Shown here one piece after another: positions 9,132-18,483 of a stretch of DNA of 64,000 nucleotides. The first letter of the stretch is position 1, and every line of letters starts with the position of its first letter. This stretch comes from Thermoplasmatota archaeon (lineage in GTDB: Archaea; Thermoplasmatota; Penumbrarchaeia; JASLWR01). Location of the stretch: contig JASLWR010000008.1 of NCBI GenBank assembly GCA_030740765.1, positions 1-64,000 of the forward strand. The letters are read 5' to 3'. The notes under the pieces were generated by a model. That model was not told where the DNA came from and searched no databases. It saw nothing but the letters and a program-made list of their open reading frames with translations. The position numbers and the translations under genes were made by a program.

Positions 9132-10279
9132 CTGAAGGAAATGTCCGCCGCGTGGCCCTTTGCTAATCCGGTATCATTCACAGAGGAACTATCAACATAA
9201 GTGTTCCAGTTCACAGGAGTAGCGGGGGATCGGGATAACAAGAAGGTCCCGGTTGAACCGATGACAGCATCCAGGTTGTTCCCCCTATTAACGATCTCAA
9301 AAGCGAATGTGATTTCATCACCAGGTATCCCGCCCTTGGTCCTTTCCAGCTCGTTTTGCTCCACCTCTATTCTCGTGATGTTACCGATTTTCGTCCCAAC
9401 GTAACCTCGCTCCACCTGAGGAGTGGGCTCTCTCTTCAGACTTGCTGCAAAGGTAGTCCGATGGACATAACCCGCATCCGCATTTCCCGGAATGAACACT
9501 ATTACCGGTGCGACCACGCCATTGCCAATATGGAGATTAATTGTTTCCATGGAGTCGTCAACAAGTTTGACTACCCAGAGGGGATCCGAAGACTCGACCC
9601 ATATATCGTATGTACTATTGACATTTCCAGTATTCCATATCTGGAATTCGTACATTACTACCTCACCGGGCAAACGGGATTTCTGTTGAGGGGATATTAT
9701 CTCAACCCTATGGAGTGGTAGGATTTGAACGGTAAAGGTTAAAGTGGAGGTGTTGAGGGACAGCGAAGAACGGAGCGTTACTTCAATGGAATAATTGCCT
9801 ACGTTGGCATTGGATATGTCTCCAACTACGATACGAACCGTTAAGCTTTTGATTTTCTTTGAATCATCCTCAGGGCTCGATAATGGCGGAATCCGAGGGA
9901 ACTTTTCAGGATAGAGGATTATGTTCCATCCCTGAATCGGAGTGCTGTCCACAACATAGTCGTCATACATATTACCCTCGTTGGTAACGGTACAGTTAAA
10001 CGTGACGAGGTCCATAGGATAAGCCTGCTTCGTCTGAGGATCGGGGCCAGGTTCGTTACATACAAGCACAGGTGTGAATTGCTGCGCTCTGGTGATCCCA
10101 TGGGAATCATTTCTGGAACTGGCATTATCGGGATCATCAACCGCTGCTTGTACTCCATCACGGTTCACAAATATAAGCGAGCCCGGTAGAAGGAAAATTA
10201 CGGTTAAAAAAAGGATCATTAGCGTTCTGGGAGCTTTTATTCCTGTGAACAATTTTTTGCCTCCATATATTATATTCAT
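9128..10279 (-). CDS. NEW3-type surface protein, N-terminal part, truncated by frameshift
   Basis: 383 residues: a signal peptide (LMILFLTVIFLLPGSLIF), then Ig-like NEW3 repeats closely matching the N-terminus of the 2521-5769 protein (CNEPGPDPQTKQAYPMDLV; NEGNMYDDYVVDSTPI). It ends at a TGA inside the third Ig-like domain, overlapping the ATG of the next ORF by ATGA. One extra base at TTCAGATGAGG would restore a single protein of about 990 residues. The ATG at 10279 has no good SD, whereas GGAGG lies inside the ORF 6 nt before a TTG (codon 10, 10252), so translation may start there. No slippery heptamer is visible. A recent indel or a consensus error is likelier than programmed frameshifting. 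Confidence 0.75.
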   Translation of the reverse strand: MNIIYGGKKLFTGIKAPRTLMILFLTVIFLLPGSLIFVNRDGVQAAVDDPDNASSRNDSHGITRAQQFTPVLVCNEPGPDPQTKQAYPMDLVTFNCTVTNEGNMYDDYVVDSTPIQGWNIILYPEKFPRIPPLSSPEDDSKKIKSLTVRIVVGDISNANVGNYSIEVTLRSSLSLNTSTLTFTVQILPLHRVEIISPQQKSRLPGEVVMYEFQIWNTGNVNSTYDIWVESSDPLWVVKLVDDSMETINLHIGNGVVAPVIVFIPGNADAGYVHRTTFAASLKREPTPQVERGYVGTKIGNITRIEVEQNELERTKGGIPGDEITFAFEIVNRGNNLDAVIGSTGTFLLSRSPATPVNWNTYVDSSSVNDTGLAKGHAADISFR

Positions 10280-10314
10280 TCTATTAGTTATTAAATAGTA
10301 TTGGAACGGTTATT

Positions 10315-10359
10315 TGAGATTATAAAAGTAATGAGGATCTTATGACATTTCTTGACAAG
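10315..10359 (-). promoter_or_regulatory. TATA box and TGTCAA-N4-TGTCA box upstream of split NEW3 gene
   Basis: On the minus strand TGTCAAGAAATGTCATAAGA (10340-10359) is followed by CTTTTATAATC (10317-10327), which puts transcription start about 10 nt before the 10279 ATG. The same module precedes the paralogous gene at 6029-6066. Further TTGACA/TTGTCA copies lie upstream at 10388, 10415 and 10481, so the regulator may bind a cluster. Confidence 0.6.
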
Positions 10360-10369
10360 ACGGAGGCTA

Positions 10370-10564
10370 CTGGCCCGTCTTGAAAGTTTGACATGCCAAC
10401 AGGTGTGTCTTCACTTGACAAGTCACCACTTGTCCAGTGTGGCACGCCCGCAGGCATACAGGCCCGCGATTCTGCTCACATTGTCAAGCTGCAAACCTCG
10501 ATGTGTCTGCGACCCATCTATCCCTTTCGAGGCCTTACTCGAAAGGCTTCGACATTTTTATCGA
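10370..10564 (-). ncRNA. Structured non-coding element, copy A (undescribed)
   Basis: No ORF of interest. The 5' part matches copy B at 52646 onward over about 54 nt, including the TATA box. From the promoter it reads a hairpin TTCGA-TAAAAATG-TCGAA, then a perfect 9-bp hairpin CCTTTCGAG-TAAGGC-CTCGAAAGG. Further self-complementary patches follow (GGACAAGTGGTGACTTGTC; GACGGGCCAGTAGCCTCCGTC). The 3' end is not defined and is set here before the downstream gene's promoter. It could be an independent RNA, a transcribed leader, or a cluster of TTGACA operators. The duplication of promoter plus start supports transcription. Confidence 0.5.
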
Positions 10565-10577
10565 ACTTTGCACCTAT

Positions 10578-10590
10578 GACAATATATAGC
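10578..10590 (-). promoter_or_regulatory. TATA box of element A
   Basis: Minus-strand GCTATATATTGTC. Copy B has GGTATATATTGTC in the same position relative to the TCGATAAAAA hairpin, 23 nt downstream of the box start. This spacing would place transcription start inside that hairpin. Confidence 0.6.
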
Positions 10591-10697
10591 GGCTGTATCA
10601 TAACGCCTATGTATTCCCTAATGGGGATTGTAAAAACACAGAGCCCCTAATTTCAAAGTTAATGGTTATCATTGAACTTTATTCAGAGGATATAATC

Positions 10698-12881
10698 ATG
10701 GATTACTCGCTCACTTCATTTGACATAGCGGTACTTGAAAAAGAATTTCAGGTACTCAAAGGAGCCTACTTCGACAAGGCTTTCATGCTTGAAACGGGAG
10801 AGATAGTGATCCGGTTCACGGTTAAGAAGGACAACGTTGATTCTTCTTTTCACAGGGTATTGCCGGAATTGTCACTACAGATCGCGAAGGAGGCCCGATC
10901 ATCTAGCAAAGAGACCGAAGAAAGTGGATCAACAGAGCTTATCCTGGATGAGAATTGTAAAGAGATAAAACTTGAAGGAGAGAGAAGCAGCGGTGGCAAT
11001 TATTACAAGGTGAACCTGTTTATCGGACCAGGAAGACTTCTCTTTTGTACGCATAAGAGTTTCATTTATCCGATGATACCACATTCGTTTGCCATGTTAC
11101 TCCGAAAATATCTGAGAAACAGACGACTCCTGAGGATTTACCAGCATCGTTTCGACAGGGTCTTAACAATCGAATTCGGTCACGTTGACGATCACCACAA
11201 GCTCATACTGGAGATGTTCAAGGAGGGTAATGTGATACTGGTAAAGGATGAAGGGATAATTCAACCGCTTTTCTCCCGCTCATACAGCGCAAGAACGATT
11301 CGAGCCAGGCATGATTATTTATTTCCTCCCGAAAGATACAATCCAAAGGGAAAGGAACCATCCCGGTTCATAGATGTAATGGAGACCACCGAACTGGACG
11401 CGGTCAGGTGTCTTGCCATGGAGCTGAACCTCGGTGGTGCCATGGCGGAAGAAGTGCTGAAAAGATCGGTGATTGACAAGAACAGAACCGTAAAAAGTCT
11501 ATCCCAGGAGGAAATGAAAAGTATCGCTGACATTATCCATAAATTACTTGAGGAAACCCTTCAGGCCGGCGACAGCTTCGCTTACAAAAAAGCGGGGGAG
11601 ATCCGAAAGATAAGCCGCTTCCCGCTTGAAGGGATCGCCGGTGATAAGGAATGGGAACTTGAGAAATTTCCATCACTCAATGGGATACTGGAAAAGATCG
11701 CTCTATCTAAAGGCGATTACGAAGAGGCTGAGGTCGATGGGGCGGATGGAATCGACGGCAGCACGCACGATCCAAAGGTAGCGAAAGTTCTTAGAAAGAT
11801 AACGCAGCAGGAAAAAGGTATAAAAAAGTTCGAGGCGGAAATTGAGAGGAACAGCGAACTGGCAGACCTGGTTTACCTGAACTACCAGCGATTGGAGGGA
11901 ATAATTAAAGCACTCCGTGAGGCACAGATGAAATTCGGGTGGAAAGAGGTCCGAAAACGTATAAAAAATATTCCGGACATCAGCTCCATAGATCAGTCCA
12001 CATGGAGAGCGGGTGTGCTGTTGCCGCATAGTGACGGGGTCAAAAGAGAGGTCTCTATCGAAGTGAAAAAGGACGTGAATGAGAATGCGGCGGCGTATTT
12101 CGAGAAGGCTAAAAAGAGCAGGGCGAAGATGAAGGGGGCGAAGCTGGCTCTCGAAACATCATACGTCGAGCTTGAAAAAGCCAAGAAAAAGGCGGAAAAA
12201 AGGGTGGCGGAAACCGAGAAAATTTCGCAGGTCAAGAAAAGTACCAAGAAGAACTGGTTCGAATCATACCGCTGGTTCATCTCGTCGGACAGTAACGTTG
12301 TAATTGGCGGCAAGGACGCGAAAACGAACGAAAAGATAGTGAAAAAATACCTTGACAAAGGTGCCCGATACATACATACCGACGTTCACGGCTCGCCCTC
12401 TGTGGTGGTGCTGCCCCACAGTGACGGGGAGGAGATATCGGGGCGGACCCTTAAGGAAGGCGGGATCTTCTCCGCTTGCTTTTCACGGAGCTGGGCCCGA
12501 CAGGTAGGCTCGCAGACGGCATACTGGGTAAACCCGGACCAGGTATCGAAATCGCCACAGAGCGGAGAGTTCCTACCAAAAGGATCATTCATCGTCCGTG
12601 GGAAAAGAAACTGGATGGCAAAGCTCGAGATGAGGATAGCTGTGGGGCGGGTCCGGATCGATGGGGATGAAAAGTACATGAGCGGACCCATTAGCGCTCT
12701 TGAAGTTCATTCCGACGAGTATGTGATAATCGTTCCGGGGGAGATCGAGAAAAATACTCTTGCCAAACGCCTCTCAAAAATCTTTAACGAATCCACGGAT
12801 CTGTTCTTGAGCATGCTGCCACCGGGAGGCGGGCAGATCACCGGCTCGTACGGGATCGACGAATCGCTGATAAAAGATTGA
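10698..12881 (+). CDS. rqcH: NFACT family protein (RqcH/Rqc2/Tae2 homologue), ribosome quality control
   Basis: 727 residues from the chosen ATG (codon 13 of the track ORF, preceded by GAGGAT). Layout fits NFACT: an N-terminal NFACT-N domain (SLTSFDIAVLEKEFQVLKG at the start), central helices, a charged coiled coil (about 360-490), and a C-terminal NFACT-R/DUF814 domain with WFISSDSNVVIGGKDAKTNE. Family members bind the 60S/50S subunit carrying a stalled peptidyl-tRNA and add C-terminal tails during ribosome-associated quality control. It is a stand-alone gene on the plus strand, convergent with the Ig-domain gene downstream (17-bp gap). Assignment is firm; the tailing residue in archaea cannot be read from sequence. 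Confidence 0.92.
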   Translation: MDYSLTSFDIAVLEKEFQVLKGAYFDKAFMLETGEIVIRFTVKKDNVDSSFHRVLPELSLQIAKEARSSSKETEESGSTELILDENCKEIKLEGERSSGGNYYKVNLFIGPGRLLFCTHKSFIYPMIPHSFAMLLRKYLRNRRLLRIYQHRFDRVLTIEFGHVDDHHKLILEMFKEGNVILVKDEGIIQPLFSRSYSARTIRARHDYLFPPERYNPKGKEPSRFIDVMETTELDAVRCLAMELNLGGAMAEEVLKRSVIDKNRTVKSLSQEEMKSIADIIHKLLEETLQAGDSFAYKKAGEIRKISRFPLEGIAGDKEWELEKFPSLNGILEKIALSKGDYEEAEVDGADGIDGSTHDPKVAKVLRKITQQEKGIKKFEAEIERNSELADLVYLNYQRLEGIIKALREAQMKFGWKEVRKRIKNIPDISSIDQSTWRAGVLLPHSDGVKREVSIEVKKDVNENAAAYFEKAKKSRAKMKGAKLALETSYVELEKAKKKAEKRVAETEKISQVKKSTKKNWFESYRWFISSDSNVVIGGKDAKTNEKIVKKYLDKGARYIHTDVHGSPSVVVLPHSDGEEISGRTLKEGGIFSACFSRSWARQVGSQTAYWVNPDQVSKSPQSGEFLPKGSFIVRGKRNWMAKLEMRIAVGRVRIDGDEKYMSGPISALEVHSDEYVIIVPGEIEKNTLAKRLSKIFNESTDLFLSMLPPGGGQITGSYGIDESLIKD

Positions 12882-12898
12882 ATATATCTCGATCTACA

Positions 12899-15568
12899 TT
12901 AGGAATAATTATCCATAACGTAATCCCTGCACCCGTCACACCAGTAACAGTTGTGTTCAGGATAGAATTTTGAAATCTGCCCGCAGCGGTTACAAAGCGG
13001 TGCAAGCGAAATTATTGGTATAGCTCGATTTACATTTCCAGAATAATTATCGGATACCGATTGCGATTGTTCAAATGCAACGGAAATCGGTATATTCCCA
13101 CTCTTCGGCGCATGATATGTGATATCGGAAAACCGGGACTGTGATCCGTTATTATTCATCCGGTTCAAATCATCCCTTTCCTCGTGAACATATTCTTCGC
13201 AGCCTCCGCACCACCACATACCATGCTTGTCGATGAAGAGAAGGGGAGAGCTGCATTTTCGGCATTTATAGGACTGAATGTGACCGCCAACGTCTGCCGT
13301 TTCTTCATAATTATCCGTGTCATCCCGCCCCATCCGGGAAAATACCACAAACAGTGTTACAATCACTGCTATAGTGATCACCACAACGATTGTACCCATC
13401 AGCCATCCCGACACACCGCTCTTACTCTCGGTTCCACCCTCGCCGCTTCCACCATCGTCCTTGCCGGTATCAGTTTGTCCCGAATCGTCGTCGGAATCAT
13501 CATCGCCAGTTCCGTCATCATCATCCAACTGGTCGTCATCGTCCCCGGCAGCATCATCGTCTTCATTACCATCATCCTCATAATCATTATCTACTACCCC
13601 GGATGCACCGGGGAGAGTAACATGGATAATCATGGTCTGGGTAATCGGGTCTACAATATTACCGTCCGTTATAGACAATAACACCGTGTAATTTCCACCT
13701 TTCTCATAAGTATGATTGGCGTATCTTCCATCAACAGTTCCCGTATTATCACCGAAATCCCAGCTGAACTTGATGGAATCACGGTCAGGATCCGACACCT
13801 GAGGTGCCGTGAAAAGCACGGTCAGGTTGTTTTCGCCCGGCTTTTCGGGGTCCGCATCCACTATACTGTAGAAAAAAATATCTTCCGGAACCGGCGGATC
13901 GTTAACGTTCTCCACAGTGATGGTTATGTTGGAATAATCCCGGGCCATACCGTCGTCCACCCAGAATGCAATTTCATAGGTACCAATTAAATTTTCGCGA
14001 CTGGGGTGAAAAAAGAAATCACCGGTGATCTCATCCAGGGAAAAATCGACACCACTTGAAATATCCTTTATCGTCATACTGATGTTGGTATGGAACGTCA
14101 GAACATCAAGGGGATCGAGATCGGTGGCGGAAAGTGTAAGATTGAGATAATCATACTGGAAAACGGTTTTATCGCTTAAAGTAAGCAGTACGGGATCATC
14201 ATTTATTTTGGTAACGATAACTCTTATTTTTTCTAGATCGGAGTATTTCGTACCGTCCTTGATCTTGATACCCACATATTCCACGCCGTACCAGTTCGCC
14301 GGGGAAGATAATTCCAGAATATCACCGGGCAAAATATTTGCCTGAACGTGCTCGGTAGGTTCCAGGTGATAGGTGAGGTCCACGTTGCTGTCGTCAACAT
14401 CATGGGCGTAATCGTCGAGGTCGAGACTGCTATCAGTTCCTCCTTCCCCAAAAGTGACATCAGGAAGGTCATTGAAGTATGGGGGGTCGTTCACCGGGGT
14501 TACCGTTACCCGAATGTCCTTCGCTGCGGCCTTTACACCGTTAGAGGCACTGAAGCTAACCGTTGTGTTGCCGTACCAGTTCTTTTGAGGTATGAAGGTG
14601 ACCAAACCATTGTCATCCATGGTCACGTTCATAAGCTCGGTAGTTTCCACTGTATACGATAGGTTACCATCACCGGAAAAGATTTCTTGGAGGTCGATAC
14701 TGTCGGAATCCACGCCGTCCTCCCTCATTGTAAAATCGAAACTTTCGCGGTTCACGGACGGACCGTGAACAAATGTTGTGGACGACAGCTCATAGACGGT
14801 TTTCAATTCCCCGTTAACGTAAGATTCCATCTTCGCATACCATCCCATTGCATCGTCGAAATACTGGAGGGAATAGCTGTTCAGATCACTCTGGGTTCGC
14901 AGTTTCATGATGGAAAAGTTCCCCGCAGGGACCGTTACCGTGTCTCCCGAGATGCAGGTGTAACTGCTGTTGTAGGAATGATCGCCGTCGCTGTAATGAG
15001 GATTTCCACCTACTAAACCGGAATTCCGATAATAATAGCTCTGGGACGCGTTCCATGATTCTTCAGGGAGGATGGGATAATCCATCTGGTCATTTGGAGG
15101 TTTATAATAGGAATAATAGTTCAGATGATAGTTGGGTCCGATACTGGTAGCGGAGGTTTCCACTGCGGCCTTGTCGGACGATCGGTAATAATTGGTGGAA
15201 TTGTAATAATAATAACCGTCCGATACGGGGAAAATCCCGATCCAGGAGCTCTGGCTGCGTCCGGCCACTCCGTAAACATTATAGGTCCCCTGAGGCGTTG
15301 TCACGGTTGTGAGGTTCATGACCTCGTAGCTGGCCCAGTACGAATAAGAACTGTAGAGGGATTCGTCGTAAAGCGTCTGTGTGTAATTAAATCGGTCGCC
15401 GATGGACCATACCGGGTATGACGATCTGTCGCGACCAAAAGCTCTCAGAGTATGTTTCCCGGATAACTCAATAGAAGAATGATTTGTAGAATTACCCACT
15501 TGGAGCTGAAATAATAGTGACGAAGTGGCCAACAACAATAAGGTAAACAATACCAATGTTCTACGCAT
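12899..15568 (-). CDS. Surface protein with cadherin/PKD-type Ig repeats, Asp-rich linker, TM helix and cytoplasmic zinc ribbons
   Basis: 889 residues. Signal peptide (VLFTLLLLATSSLLF), a roughly 230-residue Tyr-rich N-terminal domain, cadherin-like repeats (VTPVNDPPYF, VTKINDDPV, VENVNDPPVP), and a PKD domain (FSWDFGDNTGTVDG...HTYEKGGNYTVLLSITDG). An Asp-rich linker (DDDDQLDDDDGTGDDDSDDD) then leads to a transmembrane helix at about 720-743 and a 146-residue cytoplasmic tail. The tail bears two four-Cys ribbons (CRKCSSPL...CGGC and CNRCGQIS...CDGC). The Asp-rich segment probably binds Ca2+ or stays extended. The inside ribbons suggest signalling or docking, not a purely structural role. The gene at 40535 has the same overall plan. 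Confidence 0.85.
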   Translation of the reverse strand: MRRTLVLFTLLLLATSSLLFQLQVGNSTNHSSIELSGKHTLRAFGRDRSSYPVWSIGDRFNYTQTLYDESLYSSYSYWASYEVMNLTTVTTPQGTYNVYGVAGRSQSSWIGIFPVSDGYYYYNSTNYYRSSDKAAVETSATSIGPNYHLNYYSYYKPPNDQMDYPILPEESWNASQSYYYRNSGLVGGNPHYSDGDHSYNSSYTCISGDTVTVPAGNFSIMKLRTQSDLNSYSLQYFDDAMGWYAKMESYVNGELKTVYELSSTTFVHGPSVNRESFDFTMREDGVDSDSIDLQEIFSGDGNLSYTVETTELMNVTMDDNGLVTFIPQKNWYGNTTVSFSASNGVKAAAKDIRVTVTPVNDPPYFNDLPDVTFGEGGTDSSLDLDDYAHDVDDSNVDLTYHLEPTEHVQANILPGDILELSSPANWYGVEYVGIKIKDGTKYSDLEKIRVIVTKINDDPVLLTLSDKTVFQYDYLNLTLSATDLDPLDVLTFHTNISMTIKDISSGVDFSLDEITGDFFFHPSRENLIGTYEIAFWVDDGMARDYSNITITVENVNDPPVPEDIFFYSIVDADPEKPGENNLTVLFTAPQVSDPDRDSIKFSWDFGDNTGTVDGRYANHTYEKGGNYTVLLSITDGNIVDPITQTMIIHVTLPGASGVVDNDYEDDGNEDDDAAGDDDDQLDDDDGTGDDDSDDDSGQTDTGKDDGGSGEGGTESKSGVSGWLMGTIVVVITIAVIVTLFVVFSRMGRDDTDNYEETADVGGHIQSYKCRKCSSPLLFIDKHGMWWCGGCEEYVHEERDDLNRMNNNGSQSRFSDITYHAPKSGNIPISVAFEQSQSVSDNYSGNVNRAIPIISLAPLCNRCGQISKFYPEHNCYWCDGCRDYVMDNYS

Positions 15569-15698
15569 ATAGTTTCCACCGTGTATGATAAGCTAAAGGA
15601 ACTATATTGAATAGTATCTGGAATTAAATATTTTACCTAAGATTAAAACGTATCCCTGAAAACACCCACAGACCATGCACCACTTTCCGTTCCTACAA

Positions 15699-16853
15699 TC
15701 AAGCTTTAATGACACACACCATCTTGAATCTATCGGGACCCACGAGTACTTTCATGAATTTTGGGAACTGATCATCCAATGCTCGGTCTCCGGTGTAAAT
15801 TATCATATTTTCTATTTCGTCGAGCTTTCCTCGTGTGGAAATTACCCTGATATTGTGGATACCCACTGTTTCCAGAACCTCTGCTGAGAACTGCTGGTTC
15901 CCGCGGCCCAGGAGAAATCCCTGCCTCCCGATGGGAGTGAGAATAATTTTTCCTGTACTGCCATCCAGCATATCAAGCATCTGTTCGTCCCACACGTCCT
16001 TCCCGATCATTTCTCGTCCCATTACCGCATCGACACCCAGCAGCGAGCCATTGATCCCTAATCTCTTTTTAACTGCAAACACGGTGGTGCCGGCTCCCAG
16101 AAAATAGATATTTTCGTTATCCGCTTCTATGTCGTGAGCAATTTCCTCGGCGATTCCTTCCTTTTCCATTTCCTCATCTACGATCCCCGCCGATTTGGAG
16201 TGCTGCACCATTCCCTTTAGTACAGGGACCGATGCGTAACCATGCAGTTTGGCAGTCAAAATCCCTCGACGATAATTATCTTCGTCGATATCCATTATCT
16301 CTCGGTCCTCCAAGTCTGTCTTACCCGCGACATAAGCCGCAAGTATCTCACCTGCCGCTTCGGGAGATAGCGCGAAAACGGAGGAATGCATCTTGACCCC
16401 CGCCGGAACGCCAAGCAGCAGCGGTTTTGGGTCCACACCTGAATTTTCAATACCGGAAAGCAGGTCTCTTGCAGTGCCGTCACCGCCAGCAAAACACAGA
16501 AGCTCAGCACCCTCTTCGGTCATCTTCAATACCGCATTCAAGGTATCCGCAGCAGTGGTCGGCAGACCGCCCGAATCATAACAATGAGAGAGGCGGATAT
16601 TTTCAATTGATGCCAACATCGACTCTACCTTTTCAGAGCCCATTGAACTGTTGCATATGAAAAAAGTGATCATCCCTCCTGATTCAAAATGACTCCGAAA
16701 CGAGCGAATACACTGCCCCATGCAATAATAAGAAACTGGTTCGCCTCCCCTTCTCAGCGCTTCTGTGTACGTTGGTTCCCCGTCGGTACCCTTGAGGCCC
16801 ACTCTTCCGCCCATGCCCGCTATGGGATTTATTATCAATCCGATCTTTAGCAT
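15699..16853 (-). CDS. Archaeal-type NAD kinase / ATP-NAD kinase-like protein (COG3199)
   Basis: 384 residues from the ATG at codon 4 (MLKIGLIINPIAGMGG). Two family signatures are seen: an N-terminal NP(I/V)AGMGG glycine-rich turn, and the FAGGDGTARDLL motif (about 124-135 of the track ORF), whose GGDG loop binds nucleotide in NAD kinases and diacylglycerol kinases. Members of this group phosphorylate NAD(H) to NADP(H). It is longer than bacterial NadK (about 290 aa), as expected for the AcoX-related archaeal subgroup. It is followed on the same strand by a zinc-ribbon gene and PdxS. Family confidence is high; the phosphate donor is unknown. Confidence 0.82.
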   Translation of the reverse strand: MLKIGLIINPIAGMGGRVGLKGTDGEPTYTEALRRGGEPVSYYCMGQCIRSFRSHFESGGMITFFICNSSMGSEKVESMLASIENIRLSHCYDSGGLPTTAADTLNAVLKMTEEGAELLCFAGGDGTARDLLSGIENSGVDPKPLLLGVPAGVKMHSSVFALSPEAAGEILAAYVAGKTDLEDREIMDIDEDNYRRGILTAKLHGYASVPVLKGMVQHSKSAGIVDEEMEKEGIAEEIAHDIEADNENIYFLGAGTTVFAVKKRLGINGSLLGVDAVMGREMIGKDVWDEQMLDMLDGSTGKIILTPIGRQGFLLGRGNQQFSAEVLETVGIHNIRVISTRGKLDEIENMIIYTGDRALDDQFPKFMKVLVGPDRFKMVCVIKA

Positions 16854-16892
16854 GTCCGTCACCGCATTTATTTAGAGCAAACTGCGGAAGAA

Positions 16893-17399
16893 CTATGAAA
16901 TGTAGCGATAGTGTTTTCCGTCCTTTGAAAATATCAAATTATCCTGAATCATTCTATCAATATATTCATCTACTTTCTCGGAACTGCGATCGGCCTCAGC
17001 GAGAGCCTTTATGACATCGTCCGCTGTGAAGTGCCCCAGTTCTTCCGTCAAGAGACGCATGACTGCTTCCATGGTTCTTTTTTCACCGGTAAATTCACCC
17101 AACCGGTATCCCACGTACTGGTAAGAGGTGTCGAAAGCGGATGGTACTTTTTTTTCAAGGTCCCTGAACCGCTTGTCGGTCATTTCCGCAATGAACTCAT
17201 CAGTTTTCCCAGCAAGCTCAGAATTTAATCGACCTACGATTTCCGCAGCTTCGCTAACATTGTCCGTTTGATAGAACTTTTTGAGACCCGTTATTTTGAA
17301 ACGGTTGGAACAATAACTGCACCGTGCTGACTTTACGGTAGCGAGAACGCTTTTTGCTCTGGAACAACGGGGACAACGCAATACCTGATACCTGGTCAT
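16893..17399 (-). CDS. Archaeal zinc-ribbon protein with C-terminal winged-helix-like domain
   Basis: 168 residues from the ATG at codon 4. The N-terminus has a zinc ribbon (RCPRCSRAKSV...ARCSYC). The middle is helical and charged. The last 65 residues (RTMEAVMRLLTEELGHFTAD, then VDEYIDRMIQDNLIFSKDGK) resemble the winged helix found at the C-terminus of archaeal MCM and in small regulators. A nucleic-acid-binding role is likely, but neither target nor partner can be named. It lies between NAD kinase and PdxS on the same strand; the PdxS stop is about 40 bp away. Confidence 0.65.
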   Translation of the reverse strand: MTRYQVLRCPRCSRAKSVLATVKSARCSYCSNRFKITGLKKFYQTDNVSEAAEIVGRLNSELAGKTDEFIAEMTDKRFRDLEKKVPSAFDTSYQYVGYRLGEFTGEKRTMEAVMRLLTEELGHFTADDVIKALAEADRSSEKVDEYIDRMIQDNLIFSKDGKHYRYIS

Positions 17400-17441
17400 G
17401 CCCTTCACCGAAGTTTATCCGTTATGAAAAATTCTGCGAGA

Positions 17442-18350
17442 TCACCAACCCCGGTACTGGAGCCTTTCCTCTTCGGGTATATCCCCTGCCTGTTGCCCCT
17501 TCATTGCCGCTCCAAGACCTTTGGAAACTTTGGCGAGTATCTGGGGATCATCAAAATGAGTTGTAGCTTCCACGATGGCGTTTGCGAGAAGAGCGGGATC
17601 CCCGGATTTGAATATGCCGCTGCCCACAAATATCCCGTCGCAACCGAGCTGCATCATTAGTGAAGCGTCGGCGGGTGTGGCGATACCGCCTGCTGCAAAG
17701 TTAACTACGGGTAGTCGGCCCATCTTCTTAACTTCATGCAAAACGTCCAACGGCGCGTTAATTTCACTTGCGTAATCTTTCATGCCCTCATCTCCCAGGT
17801 CCTTGAGATGAGCGATCTCACGGTTCAAGGTCTTCATGTGCCTTACAGCCTCCACCACATCGCCAGTACCCGCCTCGCCCTTGGTACGGATCATGGCCGC
17901 ACCCTCGCCGATCCTTCGGCAGGCTTCACCGAGATTTCTGCACCCGCAAACGAAAGGTATTATGAAATCTTTCTTGTAAACGTGATCGAAGGGGTCTGCA
18001 GGTGTCAACACCTCGCTCTCGTCCACCATGTCCACTCCCAGGGTCGATAGAATCTGGGCCTCGGCAAAGTGACCGATCCTGCATTTGGCCATGACGGGAA
18101 TGGTCACGGTTTCTATTATCTTCACGATCATCTGAGGGTCCGCCATTCTAGCGACACCGCCCTCCGCTCTTATATCGGCAGGAACTCTTTCAAGGGCCAT
18201 TACGGCAACAGCTCCCGCTTCCTCGGCGATCCGAGCCTGTTCGTCGTTGGTCACGTCCATTACCACCCCGCCCTTCTGCATCTTTGCAAATCCTCTTTTT
18301 AAAAGTTCCGTACCGAATCTCAATTTCTTCAGATCTAATTCAAATACCAT
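17442..18350 (-). CDS. pdxS: Pyridoxal 5'-phosphate synthase, PdxS subunit
   Basis: 302 residues, the usual PdxS length. The key residues of the (beta/alpha)8 enzyme align with a constant offset of 8 from Bacillus PdxS: Asp32 (MDVTND), Lys89 (MAKCRIGH) and Lys157 (RTKGEAGTG). The phosphate-binding [13 protein letters not shown] is intact. PdxS condenses ribose 5-phosphate, glyceraldehyde 3-phosphate and ammonia into PLP; ammonia normally comes from the glutaminase PdxT, which is not in this window. Upstream, TGTTATATATGG (about 18435-18446) is a good TATA box some 90 nt before the ATG, leaving a leader with a GGCGGGAACAACCGCC hairpin. AGGAGTGG precedes the ATG. Confidence 0.96.
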   Translation of the reverse strand: MVFELDLKKLRFGTELLKRGFAKMQKGGVVMDVTNDEQARIAEEAGAVAVMALERVPADIRAEGGVARMADPQMIVKIIETVTIPVMAKCRIGHFAEAQILSTLGVDMVDESEVLTPADPFDHVYKKDFIIPFVCGCRNLGEACRRIGEGAAMIRTKGEAGTGDVVEAVRHMKTLNREIAHLKDLGDEGMKDYASEINAPLDVLHEVKKMGRLPVVNFAAGGIATPADASLMMQLGCDGIFVGSGIFKSGDPALLANAIVEATTHFDDPQILAKVSKGLGAAMKGQQAGDIPEEERLQYRGW

Positions 18351-18483
18351 ACGTGCACCACTCCTGTGTAAAATAGAATGAATCCAGGTTTAAAGGCGGT
18401 TGTTCCCGCCTCACCGAGCACCTGAATGAACCGGCCATATATAACATTCACCAATGAATCATCAACTGATGCAATATCAAGGA

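Noticed and set aside
9110-9140. Programmed -1 frameshifting in the split NEW3 gene
   Set aside because: No slippery heptamer or downstream pseudoknot is visible; the CCCCCCC run lies after the stop and cannot explain the shift.
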